Shown here: positions 8,365 to 16,311 of the stretch, in pieces
Layout: each line of letters begins with the position of its first letter
How positions within the stretch are numbered: the stretch's first letter is position 1
Source: Verrucomicrobiia bacterium
GTDB taxonomy: Bacteria > Verrucomicrobiota > Verrucomicrobiia > Limisphaerales > JAOAIM01
NCBI GenBank assembly: GCA_026414705.1
Contig: JAOAIM010000004.1
Coordinates: 6,417 to 39,909 of the forward strand
Reading direction: 5' to 3'
DNA length: 33,493 nucleotides
Position numbers and translations under genes: made by a program
The notes under the pieces: generated by a model
Database searches by the model: none
What the model was told of the DNA's origin: nothing
Seen by the model: only the letters and a program-made list of their open reading frames with translations

Positions 8365-9095
8365 TTCAGCCCCAGCACGTCCTGCATGTCGTAAAGGCCG
8401 GGGGGTTGTTTGACGACCCATTCGGCGGCGCGCAGGGCGCCGTGGGCAAAGGTCTCGCGGCTGGAAGCGCGGTGCGTGAGTTCAATGCGCTCGCCGGTGG
8501 TGGCAAAGATCACCGTGTGATCGCCCACCACGTCGCCGCCGCGCACCGAGTGGATGCCGATTTCGTTGGGCTTGCGCTCGCCGGTGATGCCGTGGCGTCC
8601 GTGGCGCGCGGCCTCGTTCAGATGCAGACTGCGCACGTGCGCGAGAATTTCGGCGAGGGTTTTGGCCGTGCCGCTGGGCGCGTCGCGCTTGTGACGATGG
8701 TGCATCTCGACGATTTCCAGGTCGTAATCCGGGCCGAGGATTTCCGCGGCCCGGCGCGCGAGCCAGAAGAGCGTGTTGACGCCGGTGGAGAAGTTGGACG
8801 ACCACACGATGGGGATGTGCGCGCGGGCCTTCTTGATCTCGAAGGTCTCGGTGTCGTTGTGGCCGGTGGTGCCGATGACCAGCGCCTTGCGGCGCTGCGC
8901 GCACAGCGACGCAATCTGCGGCGTGGCGGCGTGGGAACTGAAATCCACCACCACGTCGGCGCGGTCTATCACCCCGGCGAGGTCATCGCCCTGGTCAATT
9001 TCGCCGACGATTTGAATGCCGCGATGTTGGGGCGCGCAGGCAACCAGCGCGCGGCCCATCCGGCCCTTCGCTCCGGTGATGATGACTTTGGTCAT
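8361..9095 (-). CDS. dapB: 4-hydroxy-tetrahydrodipicolinate reductase DapB
   Basis: DapB reduces the product of DapA to tetrahydrodipicolinate with NAD(P)H in diaminopimelate and lysine synthesis. The 244-residue protein has the N-terminal nucleotide-binding GAKGRMG loop (8-14) and GTTG (75-78). The active-site motif is EMHHRHKRDAPSGTA, with the catalytic His and Lys at about 132 and 136. The length is slightly below the E. coli enzyme (273) but within the family. Both ends overlap neighbours by 4 bp (ATGA): the unknown 85-residue gene upstream and folK downstream. Confidence 0.97.
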   Translation of the reverse strand: MTKVIITGAKGRMGRALVACAPQHRGIQIVGEIDQGDDLAGVIDRADVVVDFSSHAATPQIASLCAQRRKALVIGTTGHNDTETFEIKKARAHIPIVWSSNFSTGVNTLFWLARRAAEILGPDYDLEIVEMHHRHKRDAPSGTAKTLAEILAHVRSLHLNEAARHGRHGITGERKPNEIGIHSVRGGDVVGDHTVIFATTGERIELTHRASSRETFAHGALRAAEWVVKQPPGLYDMQDVLGLK

Positions 9096-9349
9096 GGACG
9101 GCTCTTTTTGAGGTAAATTCGGCAGAGCGTTTTCAAGCGGCAGTAGAAAACAGGAAACGGCAGATTGGGATAACGGGGCAACACGCGCTCCTCAAAGATT
9201 TGGACGACCCGGCTCTGGAACTCGGACTCTGCTTCTTTCGCCGCCGTGGAGCGCGGGTCGAAGGCAAACTCGAACCGGTCAAACAGTTCGGCCAGCCGGG
9301 CTACATCCTCTCTGGAAACAATCCCTTCGGGATCTCCAGTGTCTGACAT
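9092..9349 (-). CDS. Unknown 85-residue protein inside the lysine operon
   Basis: No family is recognised. The protein is acidic in its first half (SREDVARLAELFDRFEF) and basic at the C-terminus (FYCRLKTLCRIYLKKSRP), with two cysteines, and is predicted to be mostly helical without membrane segments. Its stop overlaps the dapB ATG by 4 bp. Its own ATG lies 49 bp inside the preceding gene, an unusually long overlap; I see no later in-frame ATG or GTG close to the end of that overlap. Base composition looks less GC-rich than neighbouring dap genes. Position suggests coexpression with lysine synthesis; function cannot be inferred. Confidence 0.6.
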   Translation of the reverse strand: MSDTGDPEGIVSREDVARLAELFDRFEFAFDPRSTAAKEAESEFQSRVVQIFEERVLPRYPNLPFPVFYCRLKTLCRIYLKKSRP

Positions 9350-9729
9350 GCGATTTCCTCCTGGACCCCGCGGTAACGCTGGTCAGCGGCGAGTTTGTAA
9401 TCGAGAACCAGGTCGTAAAGTTCGGCTGTGCCGCAGCGAGGGAATTTTTCCCGCAAGCCCGCCAAAACTTCCAGGGCGCTCTGACAGAATGCGCTCATCT
9501 TGCGCCAGACCTCGGCGACTTCATTCAGATTGTCGGCCTTGCGGGCCAGCGCGGCAGCCAGGCCATAGGTTTGCACCACGATGCCCTCGACCAGTCGGAC
9601 CTGCCGGCCAAACGTCTCACACGCCGCCGCCGATTCGCTGTCAGTCAACTGATTGGCAATCCGCGCCATCTCGCGGATGGGCGGCTGGTTGATTTCCAGA
9701 ATGTCGTTGAAGCTCAAACAGGTGTTCAT
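9301..9729 (-). CDS. Unknown 142-residue helical protein inside the lysine operon
   Basis: No family is recognised. The sequence is hydrophilic and predicted all-helical, with a central stretch (RQVRLVEGIVVQTYGLAAA) and a later DLVLDYKLAADQRYRG segment that look like packed amphipathic helices. It has four cysteines and no signal peptide or membrane helix. The ATG overlaps the dapA stop (ATGA). Its 3' end overlaps the next gene by 49 bp in another frame. A small helical adaptor or regulator is one possibility, but nothing in the sequence shows it. Confidence 0.65.
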   Translation of the reverse strand: MNTCLSFNDILEINQPPIREMARIANQLTDSESAAACETFGRQVRLVEGIVVQTYGLAAALARKADNLNEVAEVWRKMSAFCQSALEVLAGLREKFPRCGTAELYDLVLDYKLAADQRYRGVQEEIACQTLEIPKGLFPERM

Positions 9730-10661
9730 CGCTTCGCCGGATTATAGCCCGCTCGCGCCGAAGCGCGCAAACGTGCAGTCTCTTCTTTCAAAATCCCGCA
9801 CGCCTTCATCGTCTGCCGCAGTTTCTCGCGGTTGGCGGGGGACATCGGCACCAGCGGCAGCCGGTATTCCTCGGCAATCCAGCCGAGCATCGCCATCGCG
9901 GCCTTCACCGGAATGGGATTGGTCTCGATGAACAGGTCCTTGAAGAGCGGGTAAAACTTCGCGTGCAGCTTCATCGCCGTGGCCACGTCGCCGGACGCAA
10001 AAGCGCGCACCATGCGGGCGACCTCGCGCGGGATGACGTTGGAGGCGACGCTGATGACGCCCTGCGCGCCCACCGCCATGAAGGGGAGCGTGAGCGAATC
10101 GTCACCGCTCAGGATCGTGAACTTCGGCCCGAGCGCCGCGCGGAGTTGAGAGACGCGGTCGGCGCTGCCGCCGGCTTCCTTGATGCCGATGATGTTCCGG
10201 CATTCGCGCGCCAAGCGCACCACGGTGTCCACGGCGATTTCCACGCCGCAGCGGCCGGGGATGTTGTAGAGGATGATCGGCAGTTTCGTGGCGCGGGCGA
10301 CGGCGGCAAAGTGTTGAAACAAACCCTCCTGGGTGGGCCGGTTGTAGTAGGGCGCGACCTGGAGTGAGGCGTCGGCGCCGGCCTTTTCGGCTTCTTGGGT
10401 GAGGTAAATCGCCTCTTTGGTGGCATTGCCGCCGGTGCCGGCGATGACCTTGATTTTGCGGGCGGCGAACTTCACCGAGAGCGCCACCACGCGGACGTGC
10501 TCCTCGAAATCCACCGTGGGCGATTCGCCGGTCGTGCCCACCGGCACAATGCCGTCCACCCCGGCGCCAATCTGCATTTGGATGAGGCGGCGCAGCGCGG
10601 TCTCGTCAATTTTCCCGTCCCGGAACGGTGTGACAATGGCGGTGTAAGTGCCCGTGAACAT
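9726..10661 (-). CDS. dapA: 4-hydroxy-tetrahydrodipicolinate synthase DapA
   Basis: DapA condenses pyruvate with aspartate semialdehyde, the first step specific to lysine/diaminopimelate synthesis. The 311-residue TIM-barrel protein has the GTTGES loop (42-47), the PYYN segment with the triad-type Tyr at about 106, and YNIPGR with Tyr132. The Schiff-base lysine is Lys161 in GIKEAGG. These positions match the E. coli enzyme almost residue for residue. The last ~15 residues are a basic tail. dapF ends 57 bp upstream on the same strand and the next gene overlaps the stop by 4 bp. Confidence 0.97.
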   Translation of the reverse strand: MFTGTYTAIVTPFRDGKIDETALRRLIQMQIGAGVDGIVPVGTTGESPTVDFEEHVRVVALSVKFAARKIKVIAGTGGNATKEAIYLTQEAEKAGADASLQVAPYYNRPTQEGLFQHFAAVARATKLPIILYNIPGRCGVEIAVDTVVRLARECRNIIGIKEAGGSADRVSQLRAALGPKFTILSGDDSLTLPFMAVGAQGVISVASNVIPREVARMVRAFASGDVATAMKLHAKFYPLFKDLFIETNPIPVKAAMAMLGWIAEEYRLPLVPMSPANREKLRQTMKACGILKEETARLRASARAGYNPAKR

Positions 10662-10718
10662 AACATTCGGCGCCGAAAATCCGAAACGCGCGGCGCGTTG
10701 GCGAGTCTGTTTTTCCCG

Positions 10719-11600
10719 TCAATCCGAAACGCGCACCTCGAAGGCTTCGTCGGCGATCTGGCCCTCGACAACCTTGAGGACCGGCCCGGTCATGCGGATG
10801 GCGAAGTCGTCGGCGATCTCGATTTGCAGCACGCCACCGGGCATGTGCACGGAGACGCGGCGGTCGCACCAGCCCAGCCGGTGGGCGACGGCGGCGGCGG
10901 CGCTGCTGCTGCTGCCGCTGGCGAGGGTGTAACCGGCGCCGCGCTCCCAGATTTCGATCCGAATGTTCGCGCGGTCGAGCACGTTGAGAAACTGCACATT
11001 CGTGCGCCGCGGGAACATTGGATGATTCTCCAGGTGCGGACCGAGCCGGCGGGCGAGCGCGGCGCTGACCGGTTCAAGCGGGCGCAGGCCCCCGGGCGCG
11101 GGTCGGCCCACGACAACGCAATGTGGATTGCCGATGGTGGCGGCGCAAATGACCAGCTCCTCCCCGCCGGCGCTCACGCGCTCGTTGAGGACTTCACGCC
11201 TCGGACCGGTGGCGGGAATTTCATCGCTCCAGAAACGCACCCGGCCCATGTCCACGCGCACGTTGCGGCCGCCGTCGAACACGGTGGCGCGCACGATGCC
11301 CCCGGCGGTTTCCACGGCGAACTCGTCCGTGCCAACGAGTTTTTGATCCCACAGGTAACGGCAGAAAATGCGCAGGCCGTTGCCGCTTTTTTCCGCCTCG
11401 CTGCCATCGGGATTGAAAATGCGCAGCGCAAAGCGCGCGGCCTGCGAGGGCAGCGGACCGAGCAGGATGCCGTCCGAGCCGGCGCCGTAGTTGCGGTGGC
11501 AGATGAGGCGGATTTGATCGGTCGTGAGCGGGTCGGCCAGATCGGCGGGGTTGATGACGATGTAGTCGTTGCCGAGGCCGTGATACTTGCAAAACTTCAT
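10719..11600 (-). CDS. dapF: Diaminopimelate epimerase-like protein (DapF family) with Ser in place of both catalytic Cys
   Basis: DapF interconverts LL- and meso-diaminopimelate by a two-base mechanism that uses two cysteines. The 293-residue protein has many family hallmarks: HGLGNDYIV at the N-terminus, GSDGILL (41-47), NPDGSEAE, GNGLR, IGNPHCV (157-163), RRTNVQFL and ERGAGYT. However, the residue before GNG is Ser72 where the H. influenzae enzyme has Cys73. The second site reads LASGS with Ser228 where LACGT with Cys217 is expected. Both codons are AGC. ATG 11600 begins exactly with the conserved N-terminus. Genomic context (rpoN, then dapA-dapB) supports a lysine role, but activity as an epimerase is uncertain. 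Confidence 0.85.
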   Translation of the reverse strand: MKFCKYHGLGNDYIVINPADLADPLTTDQIRLICHRNYGAGSDGILLGPLPSQAARFALRIFNPDGSEAEKSGNGLRIFCRYLWDQKLVGTDEFAVETAGGIVRATVFDGGRNVRVDMGRVRFWSDEIPATGPRREVLNERVSAGGEELVICAATIGNPHCVVVGRPAPGGLRPLEPVSAALARRLGPHLENHPMFPRRTNVQFLNVLDRANIRIEIWERGAGYTLASGSSSSAAAAVAHRLGWCDRRVSVHMPGGVLQIEIADDFAIRMTGPVLKVVEGQIADEAFEVRVSD

Positions 11601-11677
11601 GGCGCTGGAAGTTAGGAACGGGCGACCGGCAAGTCGAGCGCCTGGCCCCGGAGGGCCGCCTGATCCGAGGCGCGGAT

Positions 11678-13282
11678 TCAAGCCGCCGGTGGCGGTGGCG
11701 GGGCCGGCGGTTGAACGGGTGCAGGTGCCGCGGGCGGTGCCGGCGCGGGCGCCGGGGCGGGGGCGGACGGCGCTGCGGGTGCCGAGGCGGCTGCGGGCAC
11801 GTAAACCTTGCGCATGTTGGAGGGCAAAATGCCCAGTTCGGCGCGGTATTTGGCGATGGTGCGGCGGGCGATGTGGATGCCCTTTTGCTGGAGCATTTTG
11901 GCGACCTGATCGTCGGAGAGCGGGTGCGCCGGGTCTTCGGACTTGAAGATGTCGGCGATCATGTCCTTGACGCTGGTGTTGGAAATCTGGTCACCGGTCT
12001 CGGTCTGGAGGCCCGCGGTGAAGAAATACTTCATCTCAAAAATGCCCTGCGGGGTGGCCATGTATTTGCCGGAGACGGCGCGGCTGACGGTGGTTTCGTG
12101 CACGCCCACGACCTCGGCGACCTGGCTCATGGTGAGCGGTTTGAGGTAGGCGACGCCCTTTTCCATGAACTCGCGTTGTCGGCGGACGATTTCCCGGGCG
12201 ATGTTCAGGATCGTCGTCTGGCGTTGGTGCAGACTTTTGATGAGGAATTTGCCGGCGCGGATTTTCTCGCGGATGTAGTTCTTGACCTCGGGCGAGTTGT
12301 CGTTGCTCGACATGAGGTCCTTGTAAAGATTGCTGATCCGCAGGTGCGGGATGTGTTCGTTGTTGATGGTGACGACGAAATCGTCACCCTCGCGCCGTAC
12401 GAACACTTCGGGCACGACGTAGAGGTCGTTGTCGGGCAGGAACGCGCGGCCCGGACGCGGTTCGAGCCGGGCGATGCGGGCCAGGGCGTCCTGGACCTCC
12501 TGAACGGAGTGGCCCGTGCCGCGGGCGATTTCCGGCACGCGGCGTTTGCCCAGCGCCTCCATGAAATCGCGCACGATGCGGTATTCGAGCGTGTGCTGTT
12601 TGCCGTCGCGTTCGAGCTGGATCAGGAGGCACTCGCGCAGGTCGCGCGCGGCCACGCCGGGCGGGTCAAACGTCTGCACCACCCGCAGCACGGCCTCGAC
12701 CTTCGCGGGTTCGACCCCGGCCATGCCGGCGATTTCTTCCACGGTCGCCTTGAGGTAGCCGTAGTCGTCAATGTTGCCGATGATCAGTTCGGCGATGGGG
12801 ATTTCGTCGGGCTTGAGCTCTGACTCACGCACCTGTTCGAGGAGGAACTCGGCCAGGGTCGTGCCCGCCGTGATGGAATCGAACATGAACTGGCGGCGTT
12901 CCTCGTCTTCCTCCGAACGGCGGAGGGGGAGATTGGTCTGGGCGAAATGGTCGCGCCATTCCTGGTCGAGTTGAACGAGCCGGTCGAATTCGGCCTGAAA
13001 ATCGTCCACAGGCTCGGCCTCCTCCTCGCCGGGTTCGGGCCGGGCGATGTCGGCGGTTTCGTCGGACTCCTCGGGCGATTCGACTCCGGCCTCGGCGGTT
13101 TCGGGCGATTCGGCCTCGGCGGGGGTGACTTCTTCCAGGACGGGATTCTGCTGCAGTTCCTGTTCGACCAACGCCTTGAGTTCGAGCGTGGGCGCCTGCA
13201 GCAGTGCAAGCGATTGCTGCAACTGGGGCGCGAGCACCAGCGACTGCGTCAACCGCTGCGAAAGATGAAGTCCGTGAGCCAT
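11678..13282 (-). CDS. rpoN: RNA polymerase sigma-54 factor RpoN
   Basis: Sigma-54 directs RNA polymerase to -24/-12 promoters and needs ATP-driven activators. The 534-residue protein has the Gln/Leu-rich region I (1-50), an acidic low-complexity region II (about 53-105), and the core-binding domain. The helix-turn-helix follows (MSQVAEVVGVHETTVSRAVS) and then the RpoN box ARRTIAKYR (472-480). After the box, where most family members end within ~20 residues, a tail of nearly 40 residues made almost only of Ala and Pro runs to the stop. dapF starts 77 bp downstream. No bacterial enhancer-binding protein gene is in the window. Confidence 0.97.
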   Translation of the reverse strand: MAHGLHLSQRLTQSLVLAPQLQQSLALLQAPTLELKALVEQELQQNPVLEEVTPAEAESPETAEAGVESPEESDETADIARPEPGEEEAEPVDDFQAEFDRLVQLDQEWRDHFAQTNLPLRRSEEDEERRQFMFDSITAGTTLAEFLLEQVRESELKPDEIPIAELIIGNIDDYGYLKATVEEIAGMAGVEPAKVEAVLRVVQTFDPPGVAARDLRECLLIQLERDGKQHTLEYRIVRDFMEALGKRRVPEIARGTGHSVQEVQDALARIARLEPRPGRAFLPDNDLYVVPEVFVRREGDDFVVTINNEHIPHLRISNLYKDLMSSNDNSPEVKNYIREKIRAGKFLIKSLHQRQTTILNIAREIVRRQREFMEKGVAYLKPLTMSQVAEVVGVHETTVSRAVSGKYMATPQGIFEMKYFFTAGLQTETGDQISNTSVKDMIADIFKSEDPAHPLSDDQVAKMLQQKGIHIARRTIAKYRAELGILPSNMRKVYVPAAASAPAAPSAPAPAPAPAPPAAPAPVQPPAPPPPPAA

Positions 13283-13454
13283 TCGCTACTGGTGCCCGAA
13301 TTTTAGGCCGGAATCAGCCAGTCTCAAGCAAAAGCTGGCCCGGCCTGCGCGGGGCGGGCCGGTCAACGGGTCGGGCAAGCGACGTTCGGTGCGCCGCAGC
13401 GGCCCGAAACAACTTTCCGTTGTCAGGGCCGGGCGCGGGCCTTAGCGTGGCGAC

Positions 13455-14237
13455 GTGGCGGTGCAACTGACGATTCTGGGCAGCGGTTCAGCGGGCAACT
13501 GCGCCTATGTGGAGACCGACGAGGTGCGCCTGCTGGTGGACGCCGGTTTCGGCCCGCGCCAACTCCGGCAACGGCTCGCCGCGATCGGGCGAACGCCGGA
13601 AAACCTCGACGCCATTCTCATCAGCCACGAGCACACCGATCACATCCGCGGCCTGGTCGGTCTGGCCGACAAGCTCCACATCCCGGTCTATTGCAATCGG
13701 GATACGTGCGACGAAATCCGGCGGCTGCTCGACCTGAGAGCGGAGTTTGAGCTGTTTGAGACCGGCCACGCCTTTGAGATCGGCGACGTGACGGTGGAAA
13801 CGTTTCCGGTGCCGCACGACGCGCTCGACCCGGTGGGATTTCTGTTACGGACTCCGGCGGGCAACATCGGCTTCGTCACCGACCTGGGCCATGTCACGCG
13901 GCTGGTTGGTGAACGCACGCGCCACGCGCAGGTGCTGGTGCTCGAATCGAATCACGACCTGAAGATGCTCTGGGACTGCCCGACGCGGCCGGCGAGTTTG
14001 AAGCAGCGCATCGCCAGTCGCCACGGTCATTTGTCCAACGACGCGTGCGCCGACGCGGTCGAAGCGATCATGAACGGCGGGCTGCGGCGGCTTTACCTGG
14101 CGCACCTGAGCCGCGATTGCAATCGCCCGGAGCTGGCGCAGCGCGTGGTGTCGGATCGGCTGACGCGCATTGGCGCGACGCACGTGCATCTGGAGTTGAC
14201 CTGGCAGGACCGGCTCAGTCCGACGCTGACCTTGTAG
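13455..14237 (+). CDS. Metallo-beta-lactamase-fold hydrolase, WalJ/YycJ-like
   Basis: The 260-residue protein begins with the strand and loop typical of the YycJ/WalJ branch (ILGSGSAGNCAYVE). The metal-binding motif HEHTDH lies at 58-63. Further likely ligands are the His in VPHDA, the Asp in VTDLGH and the late His in LAHLSRDCN. Start codon is GTG 13455. YycJ-type proteins are two-metal hydrolases linked to DNA repair or to cell-wall control in Firmicutes; the substrate here is unknown. The gene is divergent from rpoN (172 bp apart) and convergent with the P-type ATPase gene, 30 bp away. Confidence 0.88.
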   Translation: MAVQLTILGSGSAGNCAYVETDEVRLLVDAGFGPRQLRQRLAAIGRTPENLDAILISHEHTDHIRGLVGLADKLHIPVYCNRDTCDEIRRLLDLRAEFELFETGHAFEIGDVTVETFPVPHDALDPVGFLLRTPAGNIGFVTDLGHVTRLVGERTRHAQVLVLESNHDLKMLWDCPTRPASLKQRIASRHGHLSNDACADAVEAIMNGGLRRLYLAHLSRDCNRPELAQRVVSDRLTRIGATHVHLELTWQDRLSPTLTL

Positions 14238-14267
14238 CGGTCTGGGAACGTCGCGTTGTGGCGCGGC

Positions 14268-16277
14268 TCAGGCCGGGCGCGGCGCAAGCTGGCCCAGGGC
14301 GGCGTGACGCGAACCGGTTGGTGGCTCACCGGAGGCGGGCGCGGGTTCGTAATGTTCGAGTTCCTCGCCTTTGCGGACCAGGCGCGCGCTGTTGAAGATG
14401 ACGATGAACGAGCCGGTCAGGTGCAGGATGGCGGCCCAGATCGGATTCACCAGCGGACCGAAGGAGAACAACGCCCAGCCGCCCAGGATGAAAAACACGC
14501 CGAAGAGGAAGTTCTGGTTGATCACCGCGCGCGTGCTCCGGGAGAGCTGGACCAAAAACGGCAGCCGCTTGAGGTCGTTGTTCATGAGCGCAATCGTCGC
14601 GCTGTGAATGGCGACCTCGCTGCCGGCGGCGCCCATCGCGATGCCGATGTCGCCCGCTGCCAGCGCCGGCGCATCGTTGACGCCGTCGCCCACTACCGCC
14701 ACGCGGTAGCCGCGTCCCCGCATGCTGCGGACGAATTCGACCTTGTCCTGGGGGAAGCACTCGCCACGGAATTCCTCGCAGCCGATCTCGGCGGCCACGC
14801 GCCGCGCAACGGGCTGGCGATCGCCCGAAACCATCGCCAGACGCCGCACGCCGGCCTGTTTGAGGCCCGCGAGGGCCTCCCTGGCTTCGGGCCGGGTCTG
14901 ATCCTGAAGGCCGATCCAGCCGATGCACCGGCCGTTGCGCGCCACGAAGATGAGACTCCAGCCCTCGGCTTCGTTGAGGTCCACCGATTTCTCAAATTCG
15001 CTGTCCACGCCGTTGTCCTTGAGCCACTGCGCGCGGCCGACGAGGATTTTGTCGCCGTTGACCTCGGCGACGACGCCGCGCCCGGCGGCTTCGGTGAAAT
15101 TCTGCGGTTCGAGCAGCGGCACGCCGACTTCCCTGGCGAGTTGCGCGAGGGCCTTGGCGGTGGGGTGATTGCTGTATTTTTCGGCGGAGGCGGCGATGCG
15201 GAGCAGTTCGGCGGGTTTGACGCCGCCCAAGGGGGCGAGTCGGCTCACGGCCAGTTCGCCGGTGGTGAGCGTGCCGGTTTTGTCGAAGACGAAGGCGTTG
15301 ATTTTGGCCGCCAGTTCGATGTCGGCGACGTTTTTGATGAGGATGCCCAGGCGCGCGGCGGCCGAGAGGGCGGCGACCATGGCGGTGGGCGTGGCCAGGA
15401 TGAACGCGCAGGGGCAGGAGATGACGATGATCGAGATGACGCGGTTGAGGTCGTGCGTGAAGGCCCAAACCAGTGCGCCGATGACCAGCACCAGCGGCGT
15501 GTAAAAGCCCATATACTGGTCCACGATCTTCATGATCGGCAGCTTGGTTTTCTCGGCGGCCATGATCAGTTCGCGCACGCGGCCCAAGGTGGTGTCCTGA
15601 CCCGCACGGGTGACGCGGATTTCGAGCACGCCGGTGAGGTTTTGCGTACCGGCGAAGACTTCGTCGCCGGGCTTTTTGTCGGCGGGGAGCGATTCGCCGG
15701 TGATGGTAGCCTGGTTGAACGAGCCCTGGCCGCTCAAGATCACGCCGTCGGCGGGCACGTTGTCGCCCGGCCGGATGCGGATGACGTCGCCCACGGCCAG
15801 TTGGCTGGCGGGGATTTCCTCTTCGGTGCCGTCGGGCTTGATGCGACGGGCCTTGGTGGGAGTGAGTTTGATGAGCGATTCGATGGAGGCACGCGCGCCC
15901 TCGGCGGTGCGGGTTTCGACGATTTCGCCCATGAGCATGAAGAAGGCGACCACGCCGGCGGTTTTGTAGTCGCCGGAGGCACAGGCGGCGAGCACGGCGA
16001 TGGCGACCAGTTCGTTCATGCTCAGCACCCCGGCGCGCAGGTCGCGGAGGGCGGTCATGACAATCGGGTAGCCGAGGATGATCGTGCCGATGAGCGCGCT
16101 GGCGCTGGCGATGGCGTGGCTGGCCGGAAAGGCCCAGTCCACGATGAACCCGTTGAGCACGAAGACCAGGCCGACGAGCGTCTGCCAGAGGCGCACGGGG
16201 GCGTGTTCGTGCTCGTGGCCGCAGGGCGCGCAACCCGGTTCGTGTTCGTGTCGGCTCAAGAGCGAGGTCACTTGCAT
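14268..16277 (-). CDS. Heavy-metal-translocating P1B-type ATPase
   Basis: The 669-residue protein has the P-type ATPase order: actuator TGES (193-196), membrane metal site CPC (288-290), phosphorylation motif DKTGTLT with Asp332, nucleotide-domain SNHPTA (His371-Pro372) and hinge GDGVNDAP (530-537). About eight hydrophobic helices are visible, as in P1B pumps. There is no HMA domain. Instead residues 10-25 form a short His/Cys-rich segment (H10, H12, C16, C19, H21, H23, H25) that could bind metal. The last helix carries HLTGS near residues 619-623, close to the zinc/cadmium/cobalt pumps, but the acidic residue of ZntA is not evident, so the metal is unresolved. It starts 34 bp after the hflK-like stop and is probably cotranscribed with the SPFH genes. 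Confidence 0.93.
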   Translation of the reverse strand: MQVTSLLSRHEHEPGCAPCGHEHEHAPVRLWQTLVGLVFVLNGFIVDWAFPASHAIASASALIGTIILGYPIVMTALRDLRAGVLSMNELVAIAVLAACASGDYKTAGVVAFFMLMGEIVETRTAEGARASIESLIKLTPTKARRIKPDGTEEEIPASQLAVGDVIRIRPGDNVPADGVILSGQGSFNQATITGESLPADKKPGDEVFAGTQNLTGVLEIRVTRAGQDTTLGRVRELIMAAEKTKLPIMKIVDQYMGFYTPLVLVIGALVWAFTHDLNRVISIIVISCPCAFILATPTAMVAALSAAARLGILIKNVADIELAAKINAFVFDKTGTLTTGELAVSRLAPLGGVKPAELLRIAASAEKYSNHPTAKALAQLAREVGVPLLEPQNFTEAAGRGVVAEVNGDKILVGRAQWLKDNGVDSEFEKSVDLNEAEGWSLIFVARNGRCIGWIGLQDQTRPEAREALAGLKQAGVRRLAMVSGDRQPVARRVAAEIGCEEFRGECFPQDKVEFVRSMRGRGYRVAVVGDGVNDAPALAAGDIGIAMGAAGSEVAIHSATIALMNNDLKRLPFLVQLSRSTRAVINQNFLFGVFFILGGWALFSFGPLVNPIWAAILHLTGSFIVIFNSARLVRKGEELEHYEPAPASGEPPTGSRHAALGQLAPRPA

Positions 16278-16311
16278 GGCATCAGCGTGTGGGCGGAGGC
16301 GCGGGATTCAT

